A DNA stretch of 45,270 nt from an uncultured Prevotella sp. (GCA_900315765.1 ONAK01000022.1:1-45270); one strand, 5' to 3'; shown: positions 20,702-29,507, counted from the first letter of the stretch. Notes: generated by a model from the sequence alone, not told the origin. Program-made: numbers and translations.

Positions 20702-21064
20702 TTACTTGTTCAGACCACGGTTGTTAAGTGTGGTGTTGAGCAGCAGCAGGTAAGTGCGCATCTGCTCGTTTGTGAGTACTGAGCGCATACGCTTTACATC
20801 GGTATCGATGGCACGCTTAACCATAGCGTCGCGATCGTTCTTACCATACTGAGCAGCGTAAGAAATCTCAGTGTTAAACACGTGGTGGATATTCTCTACA
20901 GCATTGCGCTGGTTCCAATCGAGGTGAAGTGCGTCAGAAAGCTTGTCCATGTTGACGTCCATCTTGTAAGCCTCAACGTTCTTTACAGCGTTTGTGTTCT
21001 CGTCCTCAGCAAATGCGGTTGTCATACTCAACATTGCTACCAGTGTCATAATCATCTTTTTCAT
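20702..21064 (-). CDS. small exported hypothetical protein
   Basis: A 120-residue protein with a signal peptide (MKKMIMTLVAMLSMTTAFAE-D). The mature part is helical and charged, with an internal segment LHLDWNQRNAVENIHHVF and a C-terminal LTNEQMRTYLLLLNTTLNNRG. It resembles small CpxP/Spy-like periplasmic helical proteins in style, but I cannot assign it. It is a single-gene unit with a long leader containing a hairpin and its own UUCG terminator, so it may be strongly and separately expressed. Confidence 0.8.
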   Translation of the reverse strand: MKKMIMTLVAMLSMTTAFAEDENTNAVKNVEAYKMDVNMDKLSDALHLDWNQRNAVENIHHVFNTEISYAAQYGKNDRDAMVKRAIDTDVKRMRSVLTNEQMRTYLLLLNTTLNNRGLNK

Positions 21065-21181
21065 CTTTTTACCCTTTCTTTTTTTTTACTCAGTCGGCTT
21101 TTTGCAGCCAACCTACTTTTTTTTTACTTAATTCGTTATCCTTTAAAAACTCTTTTGTTTCTTTTTGACGATGCAAAGGTA
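21065..21181 (-). promoter_or_regulatory. promoter and 110-nt hairpin leader of the small exported protein
   Basis: The -7 box TACCTTTG (21174-21181, minus) gives a leader of about 100 nt that is A-rich except for one hairpin, arms 21093-21099 and 21106-21112 (GTTGGCT/AGCCGAC with one G-U). Such a leader may control mRNA stability or translation. Confidence 0.5.
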
Positions 21182-21324
21182 CGGCGATATTTTGAACTAA
21201 ACAAGTGTTTTTGGAAAATTGTGTGCGAACACAACACTTTTATTGATACATATCAACGAAAAGCCAAAATAATGATTTTTTTATATTTTACGATTAAACT
21301 TGCGGGTATTTGATGGAAAATGCG

Positions 21325-21332
21325 TATCTTTG
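21325..21332 (+). promoter_or_regulatory. -7 box of slyD-aroC
   Basis: TATCTTTG followed by CACGC, 38 nt before the ATG at 21370. It excludes the two upstream in-frame ATG codons at 21310 and 21313 as starts. Confidence 0.65.
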
Positions 21333-21369
21333 CACGCTGAAACTAAATAGTATATATATAAATAGGTAT

Positions 21370-21987
21370 ATGGAAGAAACAAAGAACAGATTTATGTCGG
21401 TTGTCTACCAGTTGTACAGCCTTAAGGATGGCAAGAGCGAACTGGAGGAGCAGACAGGCGACGAGCGCCCATTTGAGTTTATCACAGGATTCAGCGTAGC
21501 ACTTGATGCTTTCGAGGAAAAGGTAAAGAGCCTGGAGAAAGGCAGCGATTTCGATTTCGAGCTGACTCCTGCTGAAGCTTTTGGCGAGTATATTGCCGAG
21601 GGTGTGCACAAGGTGGGCCGCGAGGTATTCACCGTTAACGGTCATTTTGATCACGAGAATATCTTTGAAGGAGCTGTTATCACACTGATGGATAATGAAG
21701 ACCACCAGTTTATGGCAAAGGTTACCAAGATAGAGGAAGACGGTGTTACTGTTGACACCAACCACCCTCTTGCAGGCAAGACTCTGAACTTCAAGGGCCG
21801 CGTGATTGAGAACCGCGAGGCTACCGAAGAGGAGATTCAGCACCTGATTAAGCACATGACAGGTGGATGCAGCGGTGGTTGTCACGGCTGCGGAGATCAC
21901 GGTTGTGGCGATCATGACTGTGATTGCGGCGATCACGAGCATCACCATCACCACGATGGAGGTTGCGGTTGCGGACACTGCCACTAA
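21370..21987 (+). CDS. slyD: SlyD-type FKBP peptidyl-prolyl isomerase with His/Cys tail
   Basis: A 205-residue FKBP-type prolyl isomerase and chaperone. The FKBP core has FEFITGFSVALDAFEEKV and ELTPAEAFGEY; the insert-in-flap region contains the HFDHENIFEG and FMAKV segments seen in SlyD. The last 40 residues are almost only Gly, His, Cys and Asp (GCHGCGDHGC-type repeats and a run of five His), a nickel/zinc-binding tail as in E. coli SlyD. It may deliver metal or help fold metal enzymes. aroC follows after 13 bp. Confidence 0.93.
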   Translation: MEETKNRFMSVVYQLYSLKDGKSELEEQTGDERPFEFITGFSVALDAFEEKVKSLEKGSDFDFELTPAEAFGEYIAEGVHKVGREVFTVNGHFDHENIFEGAVITLMDNEDHQFMAKVTKIEEDGVTVDTNHPLAGKTLNFKGRVIENREATEEEIQHLIKHMTGGCSGGCHGCGDHGCGDHDCDCGDHEHHHHHDGGCGCGHCH

Positions 21988-22000
21988 ATAATTGACAATT

Positions 22001-23083
22001 ATGAATAGTTTCGGCCAGATTTTCAGGCTTACAACGTTTGGCGAGAGTCACGGTGAAGCTGTGGGAGGTGTTGTTGACGGACTGCCTGCTGGAATCGACA
22101 TTGATGTGGATTTCATACAACAGGAGTTAAACCGACGCCGTCCTGGACAGAGTAAGATTACAACATCGCGCCAGGAGGCTGACAAAATTGAGATCCTGAG
22201 TGGTGTGTTCGAAGGAAAATCAACTGGATGCCCCATCGGATTCATAGTACGTAACACCAACCAGCACTCGCAGGACTACGAGAATATGCGATGCGTGTTC
22301 CGCCCATCACATGCCGACTACACTTACTTCCAGAAATACGGCATTCGCGATCATCGCGGAGGCGGTCGTTCTTCAGCACGCATCACTATCAGCCGCTGCG
22401 TGGGTGGAGCATTGGCCAAGCTTGTGCTGCGACAGTATGGTATCAGCATTCAGGCCTATACATCGCAAGTGGGCGACATTGCGCTCGACAAAGATTACAA
22501 GCTGTACAATCTGGATAATACCGAAACAAATGCCGTTCGCTGTCCTGATGCAGAGAAAGCTGCACAGATGGAAGAACTGATTACAAAGGTGAAGGCCGAG
22601 GGCGACACCATCGGAGGCGTCATCACCTGTGTTATAAAGGGTTGCCCCGCTGGTCTGGGCGAGCCTGAGTTCGACAAGCTGCATGCCCAGCTGGGAAGTG
22701 CGATGCTAGGCATAAACGCTGTTAAAGGCTTTGAATATGGCGACGGATTTGATAGCGCCAGCATGCGTGGCAGCCAGGTTAACGATGTGTTTATGCGCAA
22801 CGACGACGGCAGCACCACAACAGCCACCAACCATAGCGGCGGCATACAAGGTGGAATAAGTAACGGACAAGACATATACTTCCGCGTGGCATTTAAGCCC
22901 GTGGCTACTATTCTTACTGAACAAGATACGGTTGACTTAGAAGGAAACCCTGCAAGATTCACCGCTCGTGGGCGCCACGATCCTTGTGTTTTGCCTCGTG
23001 CAGTACCTGTAGTAGAAGCAATGGCGGCAATGGTCATTTTGGACAATTTATTGCTATATTTTGCCGCTAAAAGCAGAAATTAA
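22001..23083 (+). CDS. aroC: chorismate synthase
   Basis: A 360-residue enzyme that converts EPSP to chorismate with reduced FMN, the last shared step of aromatic amino acid synthesis. The signature [18 protein letters not shown] is at the N-terminus; further motifs are [10 protein letters not shown]-like [10 protein letters not shown] and [11 protein letters not shown] at 22001 (MNSFGQ) is chosen because the longer frame starts only at TTG. It is the second gene after slyD. Complete and normal in length. Confidence 0.97.
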   Translation: MNSFGQIFRLTTFGESHGEAVGGVVDGLPAGIDIDVDFIQQELNRRRPGQSKITTSRQEADKIEILSGVFEGKSTGCPIGFIVRNTNQHSQDYENMRCVFRPSHADYTYFQKYGIRDHRGGGRSSARITISRCVGGALAKLVLRQYGISIQAYTSQVGDIALDKDYKLYNLDNTETNAVRCPDAEKAAQMEELITKVKAEGDTIGGVITCVIKGCPAGLGEPEFDKLHAQLGSAMLGINAVKGFEYGDGFDSASMRGSQVNDVFMRNDDGSTTTATNHSGGIQGGISNGQDIYFRVAFKPVATILTEQDTVDLEGNPARFTARGRHDPCVLPRAVPVVEAMAAMVILDNLLLYFAAKSRN

Positions 23084-23147
23084 AAGAAAAAAGCACCCCG
23101 ATTGCAAAAAAATGCAAAAAAGATTTGGTAGTTTAGAAAACTATTCG

Positions 23148-23155
23148 TATCTTTG
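23148..23155 (+). promoter_or_regulatory. strong promoter of a small RNA
   Basis: TATCTTTG has a matching upstream TTTG (23124-23127) with a 20-bp gap, an excellent Bacteroidetes promoter. No ORF follows. Confidence 0.7.
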
Positions 23156-23161
23156 CAGCGC

Positions 23162-23258
23162 AATCAGGGATTTGGGAAAACCCCGGAATTGCTTTAGTTA
23201 AGTCTAGTTTAGTTTTTGTGTTGGTTGAGGGCTAGCGATTGCTAGCCCTCAAATTTTG
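23162..23258 (+). ncRNA. candidate small RNA of about 95 nt
   Basis: A well-formed promoter is followed by no ORF and, about 90 nt later, by a perfect 12-bp terminator hairpin (23225-23236 with 23241-23252, GATT loop) and AAATTTTG. The 5' part can fold as GCAAT...GGG/CCC...ATTGC and the middle is an unpaired AU/GU-rich stretch. The promoter-to-terminator layout is that of a free-standing sRNA between aroC and convergent pyrD. I cannot name its family. Confidence 0.7.
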
Positions 23259-23283
23259 TATTTACCAACAAGTGTAATCAGAC

Positions 23284-24192
23284 TTATTTTATAACGCCGA
23301 TGATTTCATCTACCGATTGGCATCCGTGTGCATCGAGCCAAGCGTTGATTCCATCGCGAACCTTGATACTTACAGCAGGATCAAGGAAGTTTGCAGTACC
23401 AATTTCGATAGCTGTAGCGCCAGCCATCAGGAACTCTATGGCATCCTTTGCTGTGCTGATGCCTCCAAGACCTATTACAGGTATGTTTACAGCTTTAGCC
23501 ACCTGCCAAACCATACGCAGGGCCACAGGCTTTACACAGGGACCACTGAGACCGCCTGTATTGATGCTGAGCAGAGTCTTGCGCTTCTCGATATCTATAG
23601 CCATACCCATCAGTGTATTGATGAGCGATACGCTATCAGCACCCTCAGCCTCTACCGCACGGGCTATCTCGGCTATATCAGTTACGTTAGGCGAGAGTTT
23701 TACTATCAGCGTCTTGTGATAACGCTGGCGAACGGCTTTTACCACACTGGCAGCTCCAGCACAGGTAACACCGAATGCCATACCGCCATCCTTTACGTTA
23801 GGACACGAGATGTTGAGCTCGATGGCAGGAATATTCTCGAGTGCATCGATGCGTGCAGCACACTCAGCATAATCCTCAGGCGACGATCCGCTCACGTTTA
23901 CTATCATATTGGTATCGATATCCTTTATCTGCGGATAGATATGCTCGCAGAAGTAATCTACGCCCTTGTTCTGCAGTCCCACGCAGTTGAGCATGCCACT
24001 GGCTGTTTCGGCCATACGAGGATAGTCGTTGCCCTGACGAGGATTGAGAGTTGTTCCCTTAACGATAATGCCACCAATACCATCGATAGGCATAAGGTCG
24101 GCAAACTCCAAGCCATAGCCAAAAGTGCCCGAAGCGGTCATTACAGGGTTCTTCAGCTCCAGGTCGTTTATTTTTACATTTAGTCTTGCCAT
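23284..24192 (-). CDS. pyrD: dihydroorotate dehydrogenase B, catalytic subunit
   Basis: A 302-residue class 1B enzyme that oxidises dihydroorotate to orotate in pyrimidine synthesis. Features: N-terminal [13 protein letters not shown], the catalytic cysteine region [13 protein letters not shown] (Cys as base, typical of class 1), FMN-binding KLSPNV, and the phosphate-binding [11 protein letters not shown]. It overlaps pyrK by 13 bp. The complex passes electrons through PyrK to NAD+. Confidence 0.96.
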   Translation of the reverse strand: MARLNVKINDLELKNPVMTASGTFGYGLEFADLMPIDGIGGIIVKGTTLNPRQGNDYPRMAETASGMLNCVGLQNKGVDYFCEHIYPQIKDIDTNMIVNVSGSSPEDYAECAARIDALENIPAIELNISCPNVKDGGMAFGVTCAGAASVVKAVRQRYHKTLIVKLSPNVTDIAEIARAVEAEGADSVSLINTLMGMAIDIEKRKTLLSINTGGLSGPCVKPVALRMVWQVAKAVNIPVIGLGGISTAKDAIEFLMAGATAIEIGTANFLDPAVSIKVRDGINAWLDAHGCQSVDEIIGVIK

Positions 24193-24953
24193 AACAGTTT
24201 CTTAATATTAAACACTGGTCCGTCCTTGCATACACACAAATTTCCCTCTGTAGTCTTCTCAACGCAGCACAGACAAGCACCAAGTCCGCATGCCATCAGG
24301 TTCTCGAGCGACACCTCACAATCCACGTTATTCTGACGTGCATAGCGCGCCACAGCCTTCATCATCGGCGTTGGGCCGCAAGTACTGATACGGTCAAAAC
24401 GCTCTTGGTTAAGGATAGAGTGGTTGGTAACAAATCCTTTCTCGCCCATCGAGCCATCCTCGGTAGTTACGTACACGCGCCCGTACATATTAAATACAGG
24501 CAGCATCAGCAAATCGTCAGCTGTGCGTGCGCCCAACAGGAAAGTAGGTTCAAAACCCTGACGTTTCATCTCGGCACCCATATACAACAGTGGGGCCACA
24601 CCAACGCCTCCGCCTACAAGCAGCACTTTCTCGCCCTGCTTAGCTGGAGTAAAACCATTGCCCAGCGGCAACACGCAATTAAGAACATCGCCAAACTTAA
24701 GCTTTGCAAGCTGTTTGGTACCATCGCCAACGGTAGCCACAAGCAGCCAGAGCTCATTGTTCTCACGATCTACAAAGTTAATGGAAATGGGGCGGCGCAG
24801 GAATGTTGATGGCGATCCATCAACTCGCACCTCAACAAACTGACCAGGTAGCATCTCTGGCAGAGTGTTCTCGTGCGTTAGTATTATGAGCACATAGCGC
24901 TGATGAATCCGTTCTACCTGCTTAACCTTTAGGTCTAGTATATACTTCTTCAT
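24180..24953 (-). CDS. pyrK: dihydroorotate dehydrogenase B, electron-transfer subunit
   Basis: A 257-residue FAD/iron-sulfur protein of the ferredoxin-reductase type. FAD-binding motif RRPISIN is near residue 54, the NAD-binding region begins [13 protein letters not shown], and the [2Fe-2S] cysteines are in [15 protein letters not shown]...[10 protein letters not shown]. It moves electrons from PyrD to NAD+. It is first in the pyrK-pyrD operon, behind TATCTTTG at 24977-24984. Confidence 0.96.
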   Translation of the reverse strand: MKKYILDLKVKQVERIHQRYVLIILTHENTLPEMLPGQFVEVRVDGSPSTFLRRPISINFVDRENNELWLLVATVGDGTKQLAKLKFGDVLNCVLPLGNGFTPAKQGEKVLLVGGGVGVAPLLYMGAEMKRQGFEPTFLLGARTADDLLMLPVFNMYGRVYVTTEDGSMGEKGFVTNHSILNQERFDRISTCGPTPMMKAVARYARQNNVDCEVSLENLMACGLGACLCCVEKTTEGNLCVCKDGPVFNIKKLLWQD

Positions 24954-24976
24954 ACATCAATTTTTTAAATCGGGTA

Positions 24977-24984
24977 CAAAGATA
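24977..24984 (-). promoter_or_regulatory. -7 box of pyrK-pyrD
   Basis: TATCTTTG on the minus strand, 23 nt before the pyrK ATG. Confidence 0.65.
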
Positions 24985-25010
24985 CAACTATTTTTTCAAA
25001 CCACAAAACT

Positions 25011-25499
25011 TTATTTCTTAGCAGGCACAAAAGTATCCCACGTCTGGTCATCGTAGAACACACGAATTTCGATAACCTTACGCTGCGGTTTGTCTATTAT
25101 TTTTACCTCTTCTCGAACGATTTCCGGGTGTGTAGTACGTACACTATTGAAATTTTGGGGCACCTGAGGTGCTATTTGTGGCGCATTTTGAGGAGTCGCA
25201 TCAAAATCAATCATCAGATTTTGCTCGATGGGGTGGGTGTCAGCTGGGCTATCTGCACCTTCAAAGAGGTCACCCGAGGGGGTGTTTTGGGGCAGATACA
25301 TGTCGCCCGATCCAAACATCAACCAATCGGTATTGATGTTAGGAATTTTCTTTTTGATGGCCTCCACGATGTTAAGGGTGGGTCGGGTGCGACCATTGAA
25401 GATGCTACTAAGTGTTGCCGGACTCTGACCGATGTAGTCGGCGAAGAGCTGTTGAGTCATGTGCTGCGACTCCATAATCTGTCTGATTCTATCTTTCAT
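25011..25499 (-). CDS. XRE-family transcriptional regulator
   Basis: A 162-residue protein with an N-terminal Cro/CI-type helix-turn-helix (residues about 1-65; TQQLFADYIGQSPATLSSIFNGRTRPT is the HTH core). It is followed by a proline/glutamine-rich linker (about 70-125) and a short basic C-terminal domain ending FYDDQTWDTFVPAKK. This architecture is common in Bacteroidetes genomes but its targets are unknown. A 14-bp palindrome in its own leader suggests autoregulation. It faces a long AT-rich non-coding tract. Confidence 0.9.
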   Translation of the reverse strand: MKDRIRQIMESQHMTQQLFADYIGQSPATLSSIFNGRTRPTLNIVEAIKKKIPNINTDWLMFGSGDMYLPQNTPSGDLFEGADSPADTHPIEQNLMIDFDATPQNAPQIAPQVPQNFNSVRTTHPEIVREEVKIIDKPQRKVIEIRVFYDDQTWDTFVPAKK

Positions 25500-25521
25500 T
25501 TTTATAAAGAGGTACTTTTAA

Positions 25522-25535
25522 GGGCCATTTGGCCC
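25522..25535. promoter_or_regulatory. 14-bp palindrome in the XRE leader
   Basis: GGGCCA-TT-TGGCCC lies between the -7 box and the start codon of the XRE gene. It is a GC-rich dyad in an AT-rich context and a good candidate operator for autorepression, or an RNA hairpin. Confidence 0.6.
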
Positions 25536-25552
25536 GATTTTCTTTCAGTTTA

Positions 25553-25560
25553 CAAAGGTA
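25553..25560 (-). promoter_or_regulatory. -7 box of the XRE gene
   Basis: TACCTTTG on the minus strand, 53 nt before the ATG. Confidence 0.6.
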
Positions 25561-26213
25561 AAACAAATAATTGAATTATACAACAAATGTAGATACAATT
25601 TAAGATTTTATAATTTAAGTTTATAGTTTTATATTTGTAAATCAAATGAATCGTGGAGCGATTATTGTGGTTTAAGATTATAAATCTAAAGTTTAGATAA
25701 ATAAACTATACAAACCTATCATAAAGCAATTTTTTATAACTAACTGGGTATAAATTAAGTACTTACGTCGAAACACACCGTTTTTAGACCGATATTCACT
25801 TTCTGGACACTATAGTAACTGATATTTTGAAGGATATTATATAAAATCGGCATAACCGATTGATTTTTAGTTATTTATATATATATATAACCCTATGCAT
25901 AAATATGAATATACAAATCAGAATCACAAAATTAAGATATTGATATTCAAATATATTATTCTGATTTACAATTTAAAATGCTAAAATACTAATATCTTAA
26001 CCCTACTAATTCTAAATTGTTGTTCGTATTTATAAATCCAAATTTAGAAAACACAATCTAAATGATTGTGAACGCCAAATCTCGCGAGACTGAAAATTGC
26101 GATTTTTAGCATTTCTCGCGTATTCTGAACCATCTATCGAAATTCTGGAAATACGCGAGTTTTGAGGGGGTAAGAATCCTCGTAACTCCCCTATTTCTCA
26201 GGCAATTAGGCAT
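25561..26213. other. AT-rich non-coding tract with interleaved inverted repeats
   Basis: No supportable ORF in 650 bp. It contains AATCGG/CCGATT (25845-25861), two interleaved perfect 10-bp pairs (25915-25924 with 25958-25967; 25932-25941 with 25991-26000), CACAATC/GATTGTG (26052-26070), the octamer CTCGCGAG (26081-26088) and a 10-bp pair CTCGCGTATT/AATACGCGAG (26115-26124, 26150-26159). The interleaved pairs could form a pseudoknot in RNA or exclusive cruciforms in DNA. Function unknown. Confidence 0.6.
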
Positions 26214-26243
26214 AAAAAAGGCGCTCACGAAAAGCGCCATTTT
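26214..26243 (-). terminator. terminator of holA
   Basis: On the minus strand GGCGCT-TTTCGTG-AGCGCC (26220-26238) is followed by six T residues, about 35 bp after the holA stop. Confidence 0.85.
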
Positions 26244-26274
26244 TATAAATTCTAGAGCGGAAAACCTACCCTAT

Positions 26275-27303
26275 TTAGTGCAAAATGTAAAAAATCAGTT
26301 CCTTCATGAGCTCTCCAGCAGGGGTATTTGGATTATCTAATCCCTTACTTTTTGCGTCAATCTCACGTATCTTCGAAATTATCTGCATCACCTTCATGCC
26401 AGAGTAGTTTCTCATACCAGTCATATAGTCCTTAGCTCCCCATGCATTTCTCAATTCCAGCCACTCTGCAACCGCTTCCTGGCTCTTATTATTTGGCGCG
26501 TAAAACGCAATCATCAGATTTTGGAAGTAATTAAAGAGCAACGGGAGAAATGAGTAGATGGAACCAGCCTTCGGATTTTCGTCAAAATATTTTATTATCT
26601 GATTTGCTTTGTAAACATCACGGCGAACAATCGCGTCGCGAAGCTCAAATCCATTAAACTCTTTGCTCACTCCTATCTGGTCTTCCACCGTCTGTGGGGT
26701 CACTACCCTATTCTCTTCGGGCAGCGAGATGATCACCTTATCGAGCTCGCCAACCAGTCTGCTCAAATCGGCACCAATATTCTCGGCTATCATCTGCACG
26801 CTCTTCGCGTCAATCTTCACTTGGCGCGCTTTCAGATAGTTCTCGATAAATCCAGGCAGGTCTCTATCCCTGAGTTTTGCACTCTCAAACAATACGCCAG
26901 CCGATTTTATAGCCTTAACATAGCCTGCCTTACGCCCGTCAACCTTACCGTTCTTGTGGCACATCACCAGTATCGTAGAGGCCATCGGATTGCTGAAATA
27001 GTGCTCCAGCGCCTCCGTATTCTTAATATTCTGCGCCTCTTTCACTATCACCACCTGGCGCTCGGCCATCATGGGATAACGACGCGCCAAGTCGGCTATC
27101 TGCGATGCATTGACATCCGATCCGAACAGTATGGTCTGGTTAAAATCGCGTTCCTCAGGCTGTAGAGCATGCTCTGCGATATAGTCGGCAATCTTGTCGA
27201 TATAATAAGGCTCGTCGCCCATCAGATAGTAGACGGGCGCGTATTTTCCTGCCTCCAAATCGCGCATGATACTCTCAAAACTTGCATTTTTTGCCTCAGC
27301 CAT
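26275..27303 (-). CDS. holA: DNA polymerase III subunit delta
   Basis: A 342-residue clamp-loader delta subunit, which opens the beta sliding clamp. The N-terminal segment YYLMGDEPYYIDKIADYIAEHAL and the AAA+-like region with TILVMCHKNGKVDGRK match HolA; no Walker A is expected in delta. The C-terminal collar domain (KDYMTGMRNYSGMKVMQIISKIREIDAKSKG) is complete. It is a single-gene unit, divergent from the HsdR-N-type gene with overlapping promoters. Confidence 0.93.
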   Translation of the reverse strand: MAEAKNASFESIMRDLEAGKYAPVYYLMGDEPYYIDKIADYIAEHALQPEERDFNQTILFGSDVNASQIADLARRYPMMAERQVVIVKEAQNIKNTEALEHYFSNPMASTILVMCHKNGKVDGRKAGYVKAIKSAGVLFESAKLRDRDLPGFIENYLKARQVKIDAKSVQMIAENIGADLSRLVGELDKVIISLPEENRVVTPQTVEDQIGVSKEFNGFELRDAIVRRDVYKANQIIKYFDENPKAGSIYSFLPLLFNYFQNLMIAFYAPNNKSQEAVAEWLELRNAWGAKDYMTGMRNYSGMKVMQIISKIREIDAKSKGLDNPNTPAGELMKELIFYILH

Positions 27304-27326
27304 AGTGCTATTTCAATTATTATTTG

Positions 27327-27346
27327 TATTTTTGCCTGCAAATTTA
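27327..27346. promoter_or_regulatory. overlapping divergent -7 boxes
   Basis: TATTTTTG (27327-27334) points right and TAAATTTG (27339-27346, minus) points left to holA. They are only 4 bp apart, facing each other, so each expected start site falls in or beside the other promoter's -7 box. Confidence 0.65.
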
Positions 27347-27351
27347 CAAAA

Positions 27352-27801
27352 ATGTTTCGATTAAACCTCCCTACATACGAAATAAAAATAGCCCAACGGG
27401 GCAATAAGCAGCTAATTTTCGACTTTTTGCGCCGAAAATACGTAGCCTTGACGCCCGAGGAATGGGTTCGCCAGCACTTTGTGCATTATCTTATCGAGCA
27501 CAAGGGCTACCCAGCCGGACTGATCGGCAACGAGGTAGAACTGAATGTTGGTGAGAAAAAGCTGCGCTGCGATAGTATATTATATAATAAGGTGGCGCAA
27601 CCTCAGATGATCATAGAATACAAGGCCCCCCAAATAAAACTTCAGCAGAAGACGTTCGACCAGATATCGGCCTACAATCTCCTGCTGAAGGTAGACTACT
27701 TGATTGTTAGCAACGGCATGCAGCACATCTGCTGCCGTATGGATTATGAGCATCAAAAATATTGCTTTCTTGAAGACATCCCTAACTATCAAGAATTATA
27801 A
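27352..27801 (+). CDS. stand-alone HsdR-N-type nuclease domain protein
   Basis: A 149-residue protein equivalent to only the N-terminal domain of type I restriction R subunits (HSDR_N_2 type). PD-(D/E)xK nuclease elements are visible: Glu in GNEVELNVG, Asp in LRCDSILYN and ExK in MIIEYKAP, with a downstream Gln-containing helix (FDQISAYNLLLKVDYLIVSNG). ATG at 27352 is chosen because the promoter lies just upstream. There are no helicase, hsdM or hsdS genes nearby, so it is not part of a type I system. Role unknown, perhaps a housekeeping nuclease. Confidence 0.85.
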   Translation: MFRLNLPTYEIKIAQRGNKQLIFDFLRRKYVALTPEEWVRQHFVHYLIEHKGYPAGLIGNEVELNVGEKKLRCDSILYNKVAQPQMIIEYKAPQIKLQQKTFDQISAYNLLLKVDYLIVSNGMQHICCRMDYEHQKYCFLEDIPNYQEL

Positions 27802-27815
27802 CATTTTTCTCTCTC

Positions 27816-28691
27816 TTATGCCATATCGTTGGCATCGGCAGCCTTCTTTGATGAAGCCGACGATGTAGAGGTGCCCGACGACTTACGGATGGCGCGCTTT
27901 GCACCCTTCTTCTTCTCCTCGGGAGCGGCAGCCTTCTCTACCTTTACGCCTGCAAGCTCTGGGTCGATCATGATACGTCCGCAGTACTCGCAAACAATAA
28001 TCTTCTTGTGCATCTTGATGTCAAGCTGGCGCTGAGGTGGAATCTTGTTGAAGCAACCACCGCAGGCATCACGCTGAACGTAAACGATACCCAGACCGTT
28101 ACGTGCATTCTTACGTATGCGCTTGAACGATGTGAGCAAACGGCCCTCAATCTTTGCCTCGAGTGCCTTAACCTGCTCCTTAAGCTTCTCCTCCTCAACA
28201 CGAGTCTCTTCCATAATCTCCTCGAGCTCGTTCTTCTTAACATCCAGATCGCCCTGGCGCTCAGCTATCAGAGCCTCACTGTTAGCCTTCTCCTGCTCCT
28301 TGTCGGCAATCTTGTTGTTAGCCTCGCGAATCTTCTTGTTACAGAGTTCAATCTCAAGTGTCTGGAACTCAATTTCCTTCGAGAGTGTGTCGTACTCACG
28401 GTTGTTCTTAACCTCGTTGAGCTGAGCCTTGTAGCGCTCAACACTTGCCTCAGCTTCAGCAATCTCGCCCTTCTTCTGGCTGATGGCCTTCTGATAGTCT
28501 GCAATGTCGGCAGCAATCTTCTCAACACGTGTTGTCAAGCCCTCGATCTCGTCTTCCAGGTCCTGAACTTCAAGTGGCAGCTCGCCGCGCAGTGCGCGCT
28601 TCTCGTCGATAGCCGAGAGAGCTGTCTGCAGCTGATAAAGCGTCTTTAGGCGCTCTTCTACTGATAACTCTGATGGATCTTTCTTTGCCAT
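27816..28691 (-). CDS. coiled-coil zinc-ribbon protein
   Basis: A 291-residue protein. Residues about 30-190 are a long coiled coil rich in Glu/Lys. Then comes a C4 zinc ribbon with CGGCFNK and CEYCGRIM, then a low-complexity Lys/Ala/Ser tail. This is the architecture of the CT398/YbgI-associated zinc-ribbon family, often encoded beside Nif3-like proteins, exactly as here (19-bp gap). Proposed roles link the family to nucleic acids or secretion, but the function is not settled. Confidence 0.88.
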   Translation of the reverse strand: MAKKDPSELSVEERLKTLYQLQTALSAIDEKRALRGELPLEVQDLEDEIEGLTTRVEKIAADIADYQKAISQKKGEIAEAEASVERYKAQLNEVKNNREYDTLSKEIEFQTLEIELCNKKIREANNKIADKEQEKANSEALIAERQGDLDVKKNELEEIMEETRVEEEKLKEQVKALEAKIEGRLLTSFKRIRKNARNGLGIVYVQRDACGGCFNKIPPQRQLDIKMHKKIIVCEYCGRIMIDPELAGVKVEKAAAPEEKKKGAKRAIRKSSGTSTSSASSKKAADANDMA

Positions 28692-28710
28692 AAATCTTTA
28701 TGAAATTATT

Positions 28711-29502
28711 TTAAATATATAATATCGGATTCGTATTTGTTTCTGCGATGAAGGTTTTAACTCCAGGGCACTCTTTACGGATAATCTCGTCGAATACCTC
28801 GGCAGTATACTGCTCGCTCTGATAGTGACCTATCACGCATATCTGAATCTGCTGTTCGTAGCCGAAGTACTGATGATAGTGCATCTCGCCGGTAATAAAC
28901 GCATCTGCCTGATTCTTAACAGCTTCGTCGAGCAGGAAATCACCGGCACCGCCGCACAATGCCACACGCTTAATGGGGCGGCGCAGCAGCTGGTTACACA
29001 TCGCGCACTCCACACCAAAGGCCTTCTTCACAGCAATGATAAAGTCGTCGGCAGCCAGCGGTTCGGCCAACTCGCCTACTACCCCACTTCCAGCCTCAAC
29101 ACCAGCTGCGGCAGAGCCTGTGGGAGCCAAAAACTTTACATTCTGCAGCCCCAGTTTCTCGGCTATGCGATAGTTCACTCCGCCTTTGGCATTATCCATA
29201 TTGGTGTGCATCGAGATAACTGCTATACCCTTCTGTATGGCACTCATCACGGTGCGCTGCACGTCGTTCAGATCGCTAATCGTCTTCAGTCCTCTGAACA
29301 ACAGCGGATGGTGGCTCACAATCAGATTGCAACCCTTCGCTATGGCCTCGTCAACGATGCGCTCGTTCACGTCCAGACACAATAATGCCCCTGAAACCTC
29401 CGTCTCTGTCAGTCCAACTTGTAGGCCAGCATTATCCCAGCTTTCCTGCAAGGGCAGAGGCGCGAAACGTTCAAGGGCGCTCAGCACTTCTTTTATTTTC
29501 AC
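28711..29502 (-). CDS. Nif3-like dinuclear metal-centre protein
   Basis: A 263-residue NIF3/YbgI-family hexameric protein. The conserved N-terminal region LPLQESWDNAGLQVG, the metal-binding SHHPLLFRG, and the C-terminal ligands in GEMHYHQ are present. The reading frame runs upstream to 29580 without a plausible start, and the -7 box at 29508-29515 forces initiation at GTG 29502 (VKIKEVLSALERF). It leads an operon with the zinc-ribbon gene. Biochemical role is uncertain; a GTP cyclohydrolase-like activity has been proposed for the family. Confidence 0.9.
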   Translation of the reverse strand: MKIKEVLSALERFAPLPLQESWDNAGLQVGLTETEVSGALLCLDVNERIVDEAIAKGCNLIVSHHPLLFRGLKTISDLNDVQRTVMSAIQKGIAVISMHTNMDNAKGGVNYRIAEKLGLQNVKFLAPTGSAAAGVEAGSGVVGELAEPLAADDFIIAVKKAFGVECAMCNQLLRRPIKRVALCGGAGDFLLDEAVKNQADAFITGEMHYHQYFGYEQQIQICVIGHYQSEQYTAEVFDEIIRKECPGVKTFIAETNTNPILYI

Positions 29503-29507
29503 GGGTG

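Noticed and set aside
21343-21984. 213-codon minus-strand ORF
   Set aside because: Antisense to slyD; the N-terminal low-complexity Val/Ala/Thr run is the reverse of the His/Gly tail codons.
23317-24183. 288-codon plus-strand ORF
   Set aside because: Fully antisense to pyrD, which has all DHOD motifs; no promoter, and the composition is unlike a real protein.
25561-26213. Chromosomal replication origin
   Set aside because: AT-rich with dyads, but no cluster of DnaA boxes (TTATCCACA-like) and no dnaA or dnaN nearby.
27352-27801. Type I restriction system
   Set aside because: Only the HsdR N-terminal-type domain is present; no helicase part, hsdM or hsdS within the window.
28008-28649. 213-codon plus-strand Leu-rich ORF resembling a membrane protein
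   Set aside because: Antisense to the coiled-coil gene; Glu/Lys codons read backwards as Leu/Phe/Ser give false hydrophobicity.
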